From: Trueperella pyogenes
GTDB taxonomy: Bacteria > Actinomycetota > Actinomycetes > Actinomycetales > Actinomycetaceae
Length of the DNA: 64,000 nt
Direction of reading: 5' to 3'
Assembly (NCBI RefSeq): GCF_900460345.1
Contig: NZ_UHHW01000002.1
Coordinates: 1,550,001 to 1,614,000, forward strand
Part shown: in pieces, positions 33,896 through 41,720 of the stretch
Layout of the letters: each line of letters starts with the position of its first letter
How positions within the stretch are numbered: the stretch's first letter is position 1
The notes under the pieces: model-generated
Told to the model about the DNA's origin: nothing
What the model saw: the letters and a program-made list of their open reading frames with translations, nothing else
Databases searched by the model: none
Position numbers and translations under genes: made by a program

Positions 33896-33968
33896 GCCCC
33901 GATAGCTCAGGGGATAGAGCGTCTGCCTCCGGAGCAGAAGGTCGCAGGTTCGAATCCTGTTCGGGGTA
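33896..33968 (+). tRNA. tRNA-Arg (anticodon CCG)
   Basis: A 73-nt cloverleaf without encoded CCA. Acceptor stem GCCCCGA pairs with TCGGGGT (first pair G-U), D stem GCTC/GAGC, anticodon stem TCTGC/GCAGA with loop CTCCGGA giving anticodon CCG at 33929-33931, T stem GCAGG/CCTGT with TTCGAAT loop, discriminator A. It reads the CGG codon. A TAGACT box at 33877 could be its -10 element. Confidence 0.97.
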
Positions 33969-33975
33969 CTCGCAG

Positions 33976-34014
33976 ATTTCCCCGCCCGGGTGCCAAAACC
34001 CACGGCGGGGAAAT
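33976..34014 (+). terminator. Terminator of the tRNA-Arg gene
   Basis: A perfect 11-bp stem (ATTTCCCCGCC, 33976-33986, with 34004-34014; loop 17) begins eight bases after the tRNA 3' end. Confidence 0.7.
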
Positions 34015-34150
34015 TACTATATAAGTCGCCTAGTGTAGCCATTCGTGCAGCCACCCGCCCGCAGCAATATGGGGCTAAGTGTTAAAAATCGTTGTCTATG
34101 GAGGCGTGTCGCAGACGCCCGTGGGGCGTTCCGCCGTTTTCCGCGTTCCG

Positions 34151-34190
34151 CCAGCGCTGCAGTAAAGTGCTTGCCGCTGTAGTAATCTGC
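34151..34190 (+). repeat. Terminal inverted repeat, left end of copy B
   Basis: 40 bp, centred on GTGCTTGCCGCTGTAGTAAT. It matches the reverse complement of 34579-34618 except at positions 3, 11 and 17. Confidence 0.85.
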
Positions 34191-34578
34191 TGAATTTTAC
34201 TACAGCCCTGTGTGTCAGCCTTGTTGTGGGTCAGTATGAGGTCACTTTTGTTGTTGGGTGCGGGGAATTCGGGGTTCTTGAGCTGCCGGGGTTGAGGTGG
34301 GCTCAGGGGTAGGCTTTGTTTAACCCACAGGTCGGTGCTCGCTTTCCGCATTCCGACAGTTCTTTTGAATATTTGGGCTGCCTCGCGACAGTTCTTTTGA
34401 ATATACCGGCCACCGATTCATATATGGGCCTGGTGGAGGCTATATTCATGTTTTATGCCGGGCACCCGGCCTGCCGACAGGGCGCCCGGCTGGCTGACAG
34501 CGCGCCTGCCCGGAGGTCCGGCCCTTCCGGGTGGGCTTGCCGAAACCGTTAAGCTGCCTGGCGCGGTACTAATCTGCT

Positions 34579-34618
34579 GCAGATTACTACAGCGGCAAGC
34601 ATTTTACCGCAGCGCCGG
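34579..34618 (-). repeat. Terminal inverted repeat, right end of copy B
   Basis: Inverted partner of 34151-34190 (37/40). The same 40-bp block, with a few more changes, occurs in copy C at 48954-48993. I found no convincing target-site duplication flanking the pair. Confidence 0.85.
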
Positions 34619-34711
34619 CCAAACACCTCCAGCCCAAACACCCCAGCCCAGGCAACCAACACCCCGGAATCAACCACAAACCACCAAACTGATTCACAAC
34701 AGGTTGACAAA

Positions 34712-34966
34712 TACCTCGGCGATCAGCTTAGTAGGGTTTCGACGGGGCACGGCAGCGGAGTGCCCGACACAAAACATGAATATAGCCTCCACCAGGCCCA
34801 TATATGAATCGGTGGCCGGTATTTTCAAAAGAACTGTCGGCAGGCTCTTTCCAGGTAGACCAAATATTCAAAAGAACTGTCGGAATGCGGAAAGCGAGCA
34901 CCGACCTGTGGGTTAAACAAAGCCTACCCCTGAGCCCACCTCAGCCCCGGCAGCTCAAGAACCCAG
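34712..34966 (-). repeat. Repeat family, copy D (inverted, internally deleted)
   Basis: Reverse-orientation copy placed tail to tail with copy B. Its 34772-34963 part is nearly identical to the reverse complement of 34269-34455. The two 16-bp motifs lie at 34824-34839 and 34867-34882 on the minus strand, 43 bp apart as in copy C. A shortened right half with a GGGGCAC/GTGCCC hairpin near 34743-34765 and a TACTAAGCTG block matches the tail of copy B. The pair B-D could fold into a stem of roughly 190 bp. 34967-35021 holds nothing I recognise. Confidence 0.8.
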
Positions 34967-35021
34967 AGGATGGGTTAGCTCGGATCTCCTGGTAGTTCCC
35001 CTATGCCTCGCGGCTGCCAAG

Positions 35022-36086
35022 CTACGCCGTGCGCAGGATCGCCACCGGGTCACGGTTCACTGCCCAGGCGATCGGCACAAGTGCGGCAAAACCCGAGGTG
35101 ATCACCAAGATGAGTACGACCGCCACCGTGAAAGGAAGCGGAATCGGGCTCAACCAGATTCGTGCCACAACGTCGGCGACGATTGCCCCGCTGACGGCCC
35201 CGATAAGATTGGGCGCGGCCATCCTGATGAGCGTCAACGCCGCCAAATCAATCCGGGTTATTCCCAGTGCACGACGCCGGCCAAGGGTGCGCCGATAGAG
35301 CAACACATAAGCCAGGGAGACGACGGCGGTAAGGAAGGTGCCTAGGCCCACAACGGTGAAGAGAATTGATCGGGTGTACCGAGCAAAATCCCCCGATGTG
35401 ACTCTATCAACGATGGACAGCCCCGAGCTTTCGAAGGTCAGTTTGCCTGGAGCAGCGTCGGTGTAGGTGTGTATGGCTGCTTGGATGGTCGGCACGTCCA
35501 CCAGGCGCTCAGCCATGATGGCAATTGCTCGCATGTTTTCGAGCTGGGGCTGGTGGACGAGCACGGCGTCGGCAAAGAAGCTAAAGCCAGGCCGAGTCTT
35601 TCCCCCGGCGACTACGGCAATCTCGCGCTGAGCTGCGGCATACACCGCCCCGGAAGGTACATCCCATCCGATCTTGCTAAGAAGAGATTCGTCGATGACG
35701 CCCTCGCCAGCAGTGAGCGCGCGTCCCCGCGTCGTCTCGATAGCAACAGCACTGTCCGTCATTGCCCACGCGGTGATCTTCGCTCCAAGCGACTCGACTT
35801 CGAGCACTTCACCTACGCCAATCGCACTTTCGACCCCGCTCGTGTTTTGCAGGAGTGTAAGGATTTGCCTGTTGAGTAGTTCGCCACTGGGATCGCGAAT
35901 CATGACGAATCGCGCTGCCGGGTCTTTGAGCTGATTGTGCAGGATTTGTTGTTGAGCTACTTGCTGTCCGGCTGTCAGTAGCGCGCCGAGCGTCGCGCCG
36001 ATGGACACGACAAATAGAAGCAGGGTCGGAATGATTTGCCGCCAGGTATCCCGCCAGGCCTCGCGCACGATGTGAAGGCCTTTCAC
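35022..36086 (-). CDS. FtsX/MacB-like ABC transporter permease
   Basis: 354 aa. One membrane helix at about 18-42, an extracytoplasmic domain of about 200 residues, then three helices (about 243-268, 290-310 and 320-342), the layout of FtsX/MacB permeases. It is short for MacB but has the same four-helix plan. The GTG start overlaps the ATPase stop by four bases (GTGA). With the ATPase and adaptor upstream it should form a mechanotransmission-type exporter or extraction system; the substrate is unknown. Confidence 0.85.
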   Translation of the reverse strand: MKGLHIVREAWRDTWRQIIPTLLLFVVSIGATLGALLTAGQQVAQQQILHNQLKDPAARFVMIRDPSGELLNRQILTLLQNTSGVESAIGVGEVLEVESLGAKITAWAMTDSAVAIETTRGRALTAGEGVIDESLLSKIGWDVPSGAVYAAAQREIAVVAGGKTRPGFSFFADAVLVHQPQLENMRAIAIMAERLVDVPTIQAAIHTYTDAAPGKLTFESSGLSIVDRVTSGDFARYTRSILFTVVGLGTFLTAVVSLAYVLLYRRTLGRRRALGITRIDLAALTLIRMAAPNLIGAVSGAIVADVVARIWLSPIPLPFTVAVVLILVITSGFAALVPIAWAVNRDPVAILRTA

Positions 36087-36736
36087 GCGGTTTCCTTCCC
36101 CACGTCGTACACGTCATCGCAAGCGTCTTTCACGAACGGATCGTGCGTGGCAACGACGACGGTTCGCCCCGCCAGCGCCGCATTGCGCAGGAGCTCGAGG
36201 ATAATCGTGGCATTGTCACGATCCAGGTTACCGGTGGGCTCATCGGCGAGGATGATAGCCGGGTCGTTGATAAGCGATCTGGCCATTGCCGCACGCTGCC
36301 CCTGACCTCCTGAAATCTGGGTGGGACGCTGGTTGGCAAACTCGGACAATCCCACCTGCTCTAATAGTTCCTGCCCACGGGTGCGCAATTGCGCGTAGGG
36401 ACGACCCGCATACAATCCCGGTTCGAGGACTGAATCGAGGATTGTGGCGAAGGGATCCAGCTCAGAGTCTTGGAAAACAAAGCCGATGTTGGTGGCTCGA
36501 AACTGGCTTCGCGCGTAATCACTCAGGGTGCTAATCGACTCTTCGGCGAACGAGACTCGCCCCGCTGTCGGTCTGAGCATCAAGCCAAGCACGTAGAGCA
36601 ACGTAGATTTTCCGCATCCGGACGGGCCGGTCAGGGCCGTGATCGCTCCTAGGTGAAAGCTATAAGTCAGGCCGGTAAAGACATCCGTGTTCGTCTTGGT
36701 GTACCGGAAGCTCAGGTCATCGACACGCAGTCCCAT
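36083..36736 (-). CDS. ABC transporter ATPase, LolD/MacB type
   Basis: 217 aa. Walker A GPSGCGKST near 35-43, signature ISGGQGQRAAMARSL (with Gly-Gln rather than the more common Gln-Gln), Walker B AIILADEPTGNLD. Size and the PTGNLD ending are typical of the family that powers FtsX-like permeases. Its ATG shares a base with the adaptor stop codon (TGATG). Confidence 0.93.
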   Translation of the reverse strand: MGLRVDDLSFRYTKTNTDVFTGLTYSFHLGAITALTGPSGCGKSTLLYVLGLMLRPTAGRVSFAEESISTLSDYARSQFRATNIGFVFQDSELDPFATILDSVLEPGLYAGRPYAQLRTRGQELLEQVGLSEFANQRPTQISGGQGQRAAMARSLINDPAIILADEPTGNLDRDNATIILELLRNAALAGRTVVVATHDPFVKDACDDVYDVGKETA

Positions 36737-37779
36737 CAGCGATCCTCGCCAAAGACGCGGATCTGACTTCCCGCGTCAATCCCCTCCACGACGACGACGC
36801 CCTGGGAGGCGCCCAAGATCTTCACATCGTGGCGTAAACCTGATGCATCGATGATATAAGTAGTTCCTACGGCGTCTGTCATGATGGCCGAACGCGGTAT
36901 GAGCGGGCCGGAGACCTGGGGTACGACGTCGATAGTTGCCTGCAAGTCGGTACCTGGTACGATCCCCGCGCAGTCATCTGTACATAGCGCGCCGCCGCCG
37001 ACGCCGCGGATGTCAACTTCGTATGTGAAGGATTGCTCGTTCTTCCGACTCTCACCGACCTCGCCGCTCCACTTTTGCTCGCCGCTCGTGAGCTGCACTT
37101 TGGCCCCTGCGGGTAGCAGGGCTTGCTGAGATTCGTTGAGCGCGAGGAAGACGCGTGGCTCGCCACTGGGCACAGACACCAGTGCCTCGCCCCCGGCCAG
37201 TAGCGCCCCCGTGTGCAAAATCTTCAGGTCAAAGGTGAGGTGGACGGGCAGACTCGGGCTGGCCACGAGCTGGCCGAGAGGTACCTTGCCTGTCTCAGGC
37301 TGGCCGGTATTCTTCTGCCACTGGCGCACGTTTAGTTCGGTGCGCGGACCAAACGTGTCGTCCACTGCACCCGGAAAGCCGAGCACACCGAGGAATGCGT
37401 TGAGTTGCTTGACGTCAGCGCCCTTCATGCCACGTGACAGCTCCCGATAGAAGGGGACGCGTCCTTCCACGACGACGACGGGAATCTTTCCCACCTCATA
37501 GAGGGTTTGACCAGAGGAAAACGTCGTGTCCGAGGACACGAATGTCACCACTCCGGCAAGCACGTTGGTGGCAAGGGCGCGGCTGTCCATAGCGACGCTG
37601 GCAGCATAGTTGAGGCTGCGCCCCACGTTCCCAGTTTCTACTGCGACCGTTGCAGGAGCAGCCTCAGACGGTGCCGTGGTGCCGTCCTTAAAGAAAATGT
37701 ACCCCGCGCCAAGACCAATGAGGGCGGCAACGACGACGGCCGCCGTAAACATGATCATTCGCCGCATTGTTACACCCAT
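36736..37779 (-). CDS. Periplasmic adaptor-like protein with peptidoglycan-binding domain
   Basis: 347 aa. An N-terminal membrane anchor (about residues 8-30) is followed by adaptor-like beta segments, then a peptidoglycan-binding domain of the PG_binding_1 type at about 115-160 (LSRGMKGADVKQLNAFLGVLG and TELNVRQWQKNTG), then a MacA-like beta-barrel and membrane-proximal domain. A CTDDC pair near 270 may form a disulfide. It is the first gene of a three-gene operon with the ATPase and FtsX-like permease. A wall-anchored adaptor would replace the outer-membrane partner of Gram-negative systems. The start could also be the ATG four codons later. Confidence 0.8.
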   Translation of the reverse strand: MGVTMRRMIMFTAAVVVAALIGLGAGYIFFKDGTTAPSEAAPATVAVETGNVGRSLNYAASVAMDSRALATNVLAGVVTFVSSDTTFSSGQTLYEVGKIPVVVVEGRVPFYRELSRGMKGADVKQLNAFLGVLGFPGAVDDTFGPRTELNVRQWQKNTGQPETGKVPLGQLVASPSLPVHLTFDLKILHTGALLAGGEALVSVPSGEPRVFLALNESQQALLPAGAKVQLTSGEQKWSGEVGESRKNEQSFTYEVDIRGVGGGALCTDDCAGIVPGTDLQATIDVVPQVSGPLIPRSAIMTDAVGTTYIIDASGLRHDVKILGASQGVVVVEGIDAGSQIRVFGEDR

Positions 37780-37933
37780 TCACACAGCACGCGAGAAAGT
37801 ACTGAAATAAAACGCTTTCATGGAACCGATGTTACCATGATCATACTTTGACAATCCCCGTTTGCATTTGCGGATTTGTGAAACAATCTAGCCGAAAGCT
37901 CGGACAACAATAAGGCAAAGTGAGGAGTTAGGA

Positions 37934-38680
37934 ATGACGAGCACCACCTCGCGGCGTTGGGTGCTACTGGGTGCCGTGTTGTCTGCAGCATTGGCGACTC
38001 TGGTGGGGTGCGCGGGTTCGGGTGAGAGCGCGCCGAGCGCACCCCAGCCCAAGAATCCGCGGGACGTCACCGCGTGGTCGCCCTCGGTTACCCCCACGAG
38101 CGGCCCCATCACTGAGCATCAGCAGAGTCAATCGCGGCTTGAGCAAGTGGTTCGAATTCTGCGAGTTTACAACTTGCCTGAGCCCACATCCGAAGCTGAA
38201 CTCCCACCGCTTGTACGGAGAGTTTCCCTCGAGGATTCTGGCCCACTTGCCGCACAGTGCCTCACTGAGCATGGCTTCCCCAGCACCTCGACGGGTGGCA
38301 TCGTCGTCACAGAGGACCTAGCTGACGAGCAAAATAAGGCCTGGGCAAAAGTTCGAGCTGATTGCACCGCCCAATATCCCGTCGACGCGAAGTATACTCA
38401 GCAATGGGGAGCAGACCAGTGGAAAGTCGACTACGAATACCTGGTCGATTATTACATCCCTTGCGTCGAGTCCTTCGGCGTCTCCATCGACAAAGACACT
38501 ATTCCCGAGGAACGCGCATTCATCGAAGCGGGCCTTTCGGGAGGCGATGTCTGGCACCCGGTGTTCGACTGGGCAAAGAAACCCGAGTATCGTGCTCTCA
38601 AGGATGAGAACACACCCGAGGGCGCGGAACTGGCGGAGGCCTGTCGGCAGTCCGCACCGAGCAACAAGCTCTGGGGCTAG
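37934..38680 (+). CDS. Predicted lipoprotein divergent from the export operon
   Basis: 248 aa. Signal with lipobox LVGC at about 23-26, a Ser/Pro-rich linker, then an acidic domain with cysteines near 110, 145, 178 and 235 and aromatic-rich motifs (QWGADQWKVDYEYLVDYYIPC). The family is unknown to me. ATG at 37934 follows a GAGGAG site. It shares a 154-bp divergent promoter region with the adaptor-ATPase-permease operon, so it may be a partner or substrate-handling part of that system. Confidence 0.75.
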   Translation: MTSTTSRRWVLLGAVLSAALATLVGCAGSGESAPSAPQPKNPRDVTAWSPSVTPTSGPITEHQQSQSRLEQVVRILRVYNLPEPTSEAELPPLVRRVSLEDSGPLAAQCLTEHGFPSTSTGGIVVTEDLADEQNKAWAKVRADCTAQYPVDAKYTQQWGADQWKVDYEYLVDYYIPCVESFGVSIDKDTIPEERAFIEAGLSGGDVWHPVFDWAKKPEYRALKDENTPEGAELAEACRQSAPSNKLWG

Positions 38681-38693
38681 TGCACACGCCGAG

Positions 38694-39479
38694 CTAATCT
38701 CCGCCAAACATCTCATTGATGACGCTTCGAGCCTGCGTCGGTTCGTCAGTAATCAATCCGTCAACGCCCAAGTCGAGGAGCTGGCGCATGTTGTCTTCCT
38801 CGTTGACGGTCCACACGTGCACGGCCAAACCGCGTTCGTGTGCACTGGCGATGAAAGCAGCGTCGATGATGCGCATGTTTTTGAAGAGTTCCGGAACCTG
38901 AACGCATTCGACTCCCTCGAGAGGTCCCGGCAAGCCGCAGGAGAGCCGAGACATAAGCGCGGGCCCTTTCACGCTCAACAGTAAACGGGCTATGGCCGAA
39001 GTTCCCATGGAAGAACGCACCCCCGGCAGCTGGCGGCGCATGGTGGCCAGCCGCTTTTCCGAGAATGAGGCAAGACTGACGCGTTCCACCGCACCGTGGC
39101 GCCGGATCGTGTCCACCATCGGGCAAGCCACCTCGTCGTGCTTCGCATCCAGATTAAAGACCAAGTCAGGGAATTCTTCGAGTAGCTCGTCGAGGAGCAC
39201 AATTCGGTTCCCAGAATGATCTTGCACGTGGCGAAGCTCCTGCCAGCGCCACGAAGAGATCTTGCCAGAAGCCTCTGTCGTGCGATCGAGAATTGGATCG
39301 TGGAAAAGAACCACAACTCCATCTGCTGTTGCGTGGCAATCGCTTTCCACATACCTGAAACCGCGATTCCTCATCGCGTGGAAAGCGTCAAGCGAATTCT
39401 CGGGCGCTTCATTCCCGCCACCGCGGTGAGCAAGCACAACAGGCTTAGCCCCAATTCTCCATAAACGTGCGCGATCCAT
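38694..39479 (-). CDS. Glycerophosphodiester phosphodiesterase
   Basis: 261 aa, family GDPD. Catalytic motifs HRGGGNEAPENS near 17-28, ESDCHATADG near 45 and HDPILDRTT near 60 give the metal-binding Glu/Asp/His set. It hydrolyses glycerophosphodiesters to glycerol-3-phosphate. No signal peptide, so cytoplasmic. A GTG directly before the chosen ATG is an alternative start. It is convergent with the lipoprotein gene, 13 bp apart. Confidence 0.9.
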   Translation of the reverse strand: MDRARLWRIGAKPVVLAHRGGGNEAPENSLDAFHAMRNRGFRYVESDCHATADGVVVLFHDPILDRTTEASGKISSWRWQELRHVQDHSGNRIVLLDELLEEFPDLVFNLDAKHDEVACPMVDTIRRHGAVERVSLASFSEKRLATMRRQLPGVRSSMGTSAIARLLLSVKGPALMSRLSCGLPGPLEGVECVQVPELFKNMRIIDAAFIASAHERGLAVHVWTVNEEDNMRQLLDLGVDGLITDEPTQARSVINEMFGGD

Positions 39480-39500
39480 CACTTCACCTTAGCCGACCTG

Positions 39501-39521
39501 GCTAGGCTATGCGCGCCTAGC
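39501..39521 (-). terminator. Hairpin at the end of the M23 peptidase gene
   Basis: A 7-bp perfect stem (GCTAGGC, 39501-39507, with 39515-39521; loop 7) that includes the stop codon of the peptidase gene in its upstream arm. Confidence 0.45.
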
Positions 39522-40512
39522 ACAGTTTCGAGATGTCCACTGCCCCGAGCTCAGCAAGCTTAACCATCGGATCGAGCACGTCATCCCAGTTTTGGGAGTG
39601 GATGTCGTGCCCCTTATGGATCTCAAAGTGCAGGTGTGGGCCGGTAGACCATCCTTGCGAGCCGACATCCGCAATATGTTGACCTGCCTTGACTCGATCG
39701 CCCTTCTTCACGTGGACACCAGCGTCGTACATATGCACATACCAAGTCTGGTACTTTTCACCGTTGATCTCATGGGCGATGACGACGACGTTCGAGGATC
39801 GCCCTTCGATGCCCGCACCTGAATACACCACTTCGCCATCAGCCATTGCGTAGATCGGGGTGCCTAGTGGGGCGGCGAAATCCTGCCCCGCGTGCATGGA
39901 CGAGAGACGAGAAATCGGATCAACTCGCCAACCGAATGGAGACGTCAGCCGATAACTCCCCTCAGCGACGGGCATGACGACGAGGTTCTCTTTCTTCGCA
40001 AAAGCCGATACGAGAGAATTTGCGCCGTCGCGCAGCTCGCACCTAGCGATCGCGCCGCCGGATGCCCGCTCGAAACCGTGGTAGCGCGCCGAATCGGCAG
40101 CGCTGTCAGTCTTTTTCAGTGAATCCGGCACGGCCGCGGATGGGCTTGCGATCGACGTCGTTGCTAACGCCGACGGGCCTTGGGCTGCGGAGGCATCGTG
40201 CAGACCGCCGAACACCACGCCGTATCCGGCGCTGGCGGCGGCAACGATCCCCACAGTCGCTGCAACGACGGGATGCTGGGCGGCGCGGCGACGCAGACGG
40301 GCTTGCAAGGAAGACCGCGCCGAAGCAGTACCTGGTGTGTGCGAAGCCTGCGGATCGGCGTCGTGAAACTCGACGGTGTTCAGCACTTGCGTGGAGTCGT
40401 CATCGCGATGCTCGACGCGGCTGTCGCGAACTTGGGCCTCTCGGGCTAAACGGAGTTCTCGGCGAGATGGTCGCGTCGAATGAACCTCGGACAATCCCCG
40501 CCCCTCTTTCAT
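39517..40512 (-). CDS. M23-family (LytM) peptidoglycan endopeptidase, membrane-anchored
   Basis: 331 aa. A basic cytoplasmic N-terminus of about 80 residues, one membrane helix near 84-105 (VVAATVGIVAAASAGYGVVF), a linker, then the LytM domain with zinc ligands in HAGQDF (H...D) and HLHFE. It should cut peptide cross-bridges outside the membrane. The ATG at 40510-40512 lacks a ribosome site; a TTG at 40492-40494 preceded by AGAGGGG is a plausible true start, losing six residues. Confidence 0.88.
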   Translation of the reverse strand: MKEGRGLSEVHSTRPSRRELRLAREAQVRDSRVEHRDDDSTQVLNTVEFHDADPQASHTPGTASARSSLQARLRRRAAQHPVVAATVGIVAAASAGYGVVFGGLHDASAAQGPSALATTSIASPSAAVPDSLKKTDSAADSARYHGFERASGGAIARCELRDGANSLVSAFAKKENLVVMPVAEGSYRLTSPFGWRVDPISRLSSMHAGQDFAAPLGTPIYAMADGEVVYSGAGIEGRSSNVVVIAHEINGEKYQTWYVHMYDAGVHVKKGDRVKAGQHIADVGSQGWSTGPHLHFEIHKGHDIHSQNWDDVLDPMVKLAELGAVDISKLC

Positions 40513-40691
40513 GAAACTACCGTACGTGCCCACACAGGCACTCCCACACGCCCCCAAGAATAACGGTTTGATAACGAAACTGCTACCTTGATCCACAAAC
40601 TACAGGTCCGAACTCCCTATGATCTCAGCCACTGTTGGGTATACCCTGCAATAACACTTACGAAACCGGCCATGGAAATGTTGCGATCGCG

Positions 40692-41720
40692 TTACTTTTG
40701 CATCGCGTCGCGAACCTCGCCAATCAGTTCTTCGAGGATGTCTTCCAAAAAAAGAATCCCCGCGATCTTGCCCTCGACCAAAACTGCGGCCAAATGGGTT
40801 CCATCTTTCTGCATGGAACGCAACGCTGTCTCGATCTCGTCACCTGAATCTACCTTCGACATCGTGCGTATCTTCCACGGGGCGATCGGATCATTGCGAC
40901 GCTGTTCAGCCACATCAATGATGTCCTTAACATGCACGTAACCCACGATCTCGCCACCGTCCTCCACCGGGTAGCGCGAGAAGCCGTGTTGCGCAATTTC
41001 GGCCTCCAGCTCGGCCGGCGTCGTTTGCCGCGTCACCGTCAAGAGCTGCCCAGTGCGCACCATCAAGTCCCCCGCGCTGTATTCAGAAAACTCCAGCGCT
41101 GAAGAAATGAGCCCGACGTCGGCGTCGAGCACGCCCGCATTCTTCGATGCCTGCACGATCGACGCGACCTCGTCGACAGTAAATGCTGCCCCAACCTCGT
41201 CCTTGGGCTCCATGCCAAAAACGCGAATGATGTGGTTGGCAAACCAATTGAGCGAAAAAACAATCGGGTGAAAGACCTTTGACACGACGACGAGCAACGG
41301 CACGAGGATGTAGGCAGCGTTTTCCGGCGAGGTCACCGCCAGATTCTTCGGGACCATCTCCCCCAACACCACGTGCAGGTAGACCACCGCTCCGAGCGCA
41401 ATAACGAGCGCGATCGGATGCACCAACGACGCCGGCACGCCGATCGCCGTCAACGGGCCTTCAATCCAGTGTGCAATGGCCGGTTCGGAGATAGCGCCGA
41501 GTGCAACTGAGGCAAGCGTGATACCGAGCTGGCATGTGGCCAACATGAGGGTGACGTGTTCGAGCGCGTAGATGACAGTTTTCGCCGATTTCTTGCCCGC
41601 GTCGGCGAGCGGCTCCACGCGTGAGCGACGCGCACCCATGACCGCGAATTCCGCACCCACGAAGAACGCATTGGCGAGCAACAGCGCTGCGGTGACGAGG
41701 AGTGCTGTCCCAATGCTCAT
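40692..41720 (-). CDS. CNNM/CorC-type membrane protein with CBS domains
   Basis: 342 aa. An N-terminal CNNM domain with about four membrane segments (MSIGTALLVTAALLLANAFFVGAEFA at the start, and LHVVLGEMVPKNLAV) is followed by two CBS domains from about 210. It lacks the C-terminal CorC/HlyC transporter-associated domain. This family is linked to magnesium or other cation export. It starts with a four-base overlap behind a second, longer paralogue, so the two probably form a heteromeric or coordinately made pair. Confidence 0.88.
   Translation of the reverse strand: MSIGTALLVTAALLLANAFFVGAEFAVMGARRSRVEPLADAGKKSAKTVIYALEHVTLMLATCQLGITLASVALGAISEPAIAHWIEGPLTAIGVPASLVHPIALVIALGAVVYLHVVLGEMVPKNLAVTSPENAAYILVPLLVVVSKVFHPIVFSLNWFANHIIRVFGMEPKDEVGAAFTVDEVASIVQASKNAGVLDADVGLISSALEFSEYSAGDLMVRTGQLLTVTRQTTPAELEAEIAQHGFSRYPVEDGGEIVGYVHVKDIIDVAEQRRNDPIAPWKIRTMSKVDSGDEIETALRSMQKDGTHLAAVLVEGKIAGILFLEDILEELIGEVRDAMQK

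Larger units (their letters stand above)
34151..34710 (+). repeat. Repeat family, copy B (most complete, with terminal inverted repeats)
   Basis: Longest copy of the family. It begins with a 40-bp terminal repeat (34151-34190) whose inverted partner is at 34579-34618 with 37 of 40 positions matching. Inside are two copies of the 16-bp motif CGACAGTTCTTTTGAA at 34354 and 34386 (32 bp apart), the segment conserved in all copies to about 34480, a GC-rich part with hairpins (34500-34550) and an odd palindrome TAATCTGCTGCAGATTA (34570-34586). Similarity to copy C continues past the right terminal repeat to about 34710, so the true right boundary is unsure. No transposase gene is present. 34015-34150 shows nothing recognisable apart from the end of the tRNA terminator. 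Confidence 0.85.

Noticed and set aside
33761..34054. Extension of the argS frame through the tRNA-Arg gene
   Set aside because: A complete cloverleaf tRNA lies on the other strand and the conserved N-terminus begins at 33760.
33896..34966. Genomic island integrated at tRNA-Arg
   Set aside because: No integrase and no duplicated tRNA 3' end are visible; only repeats follow, and the next genes look chromosomal.
34082..34995. Open frames of 60-150 codons inside the repeat copies, with similar translations in copies B, C and D
   Set aside because: The 11-bp spacing change between copies breaks the reading frame, no ribosome sites precede them, and the similarity is explained by DNA-level repeats.
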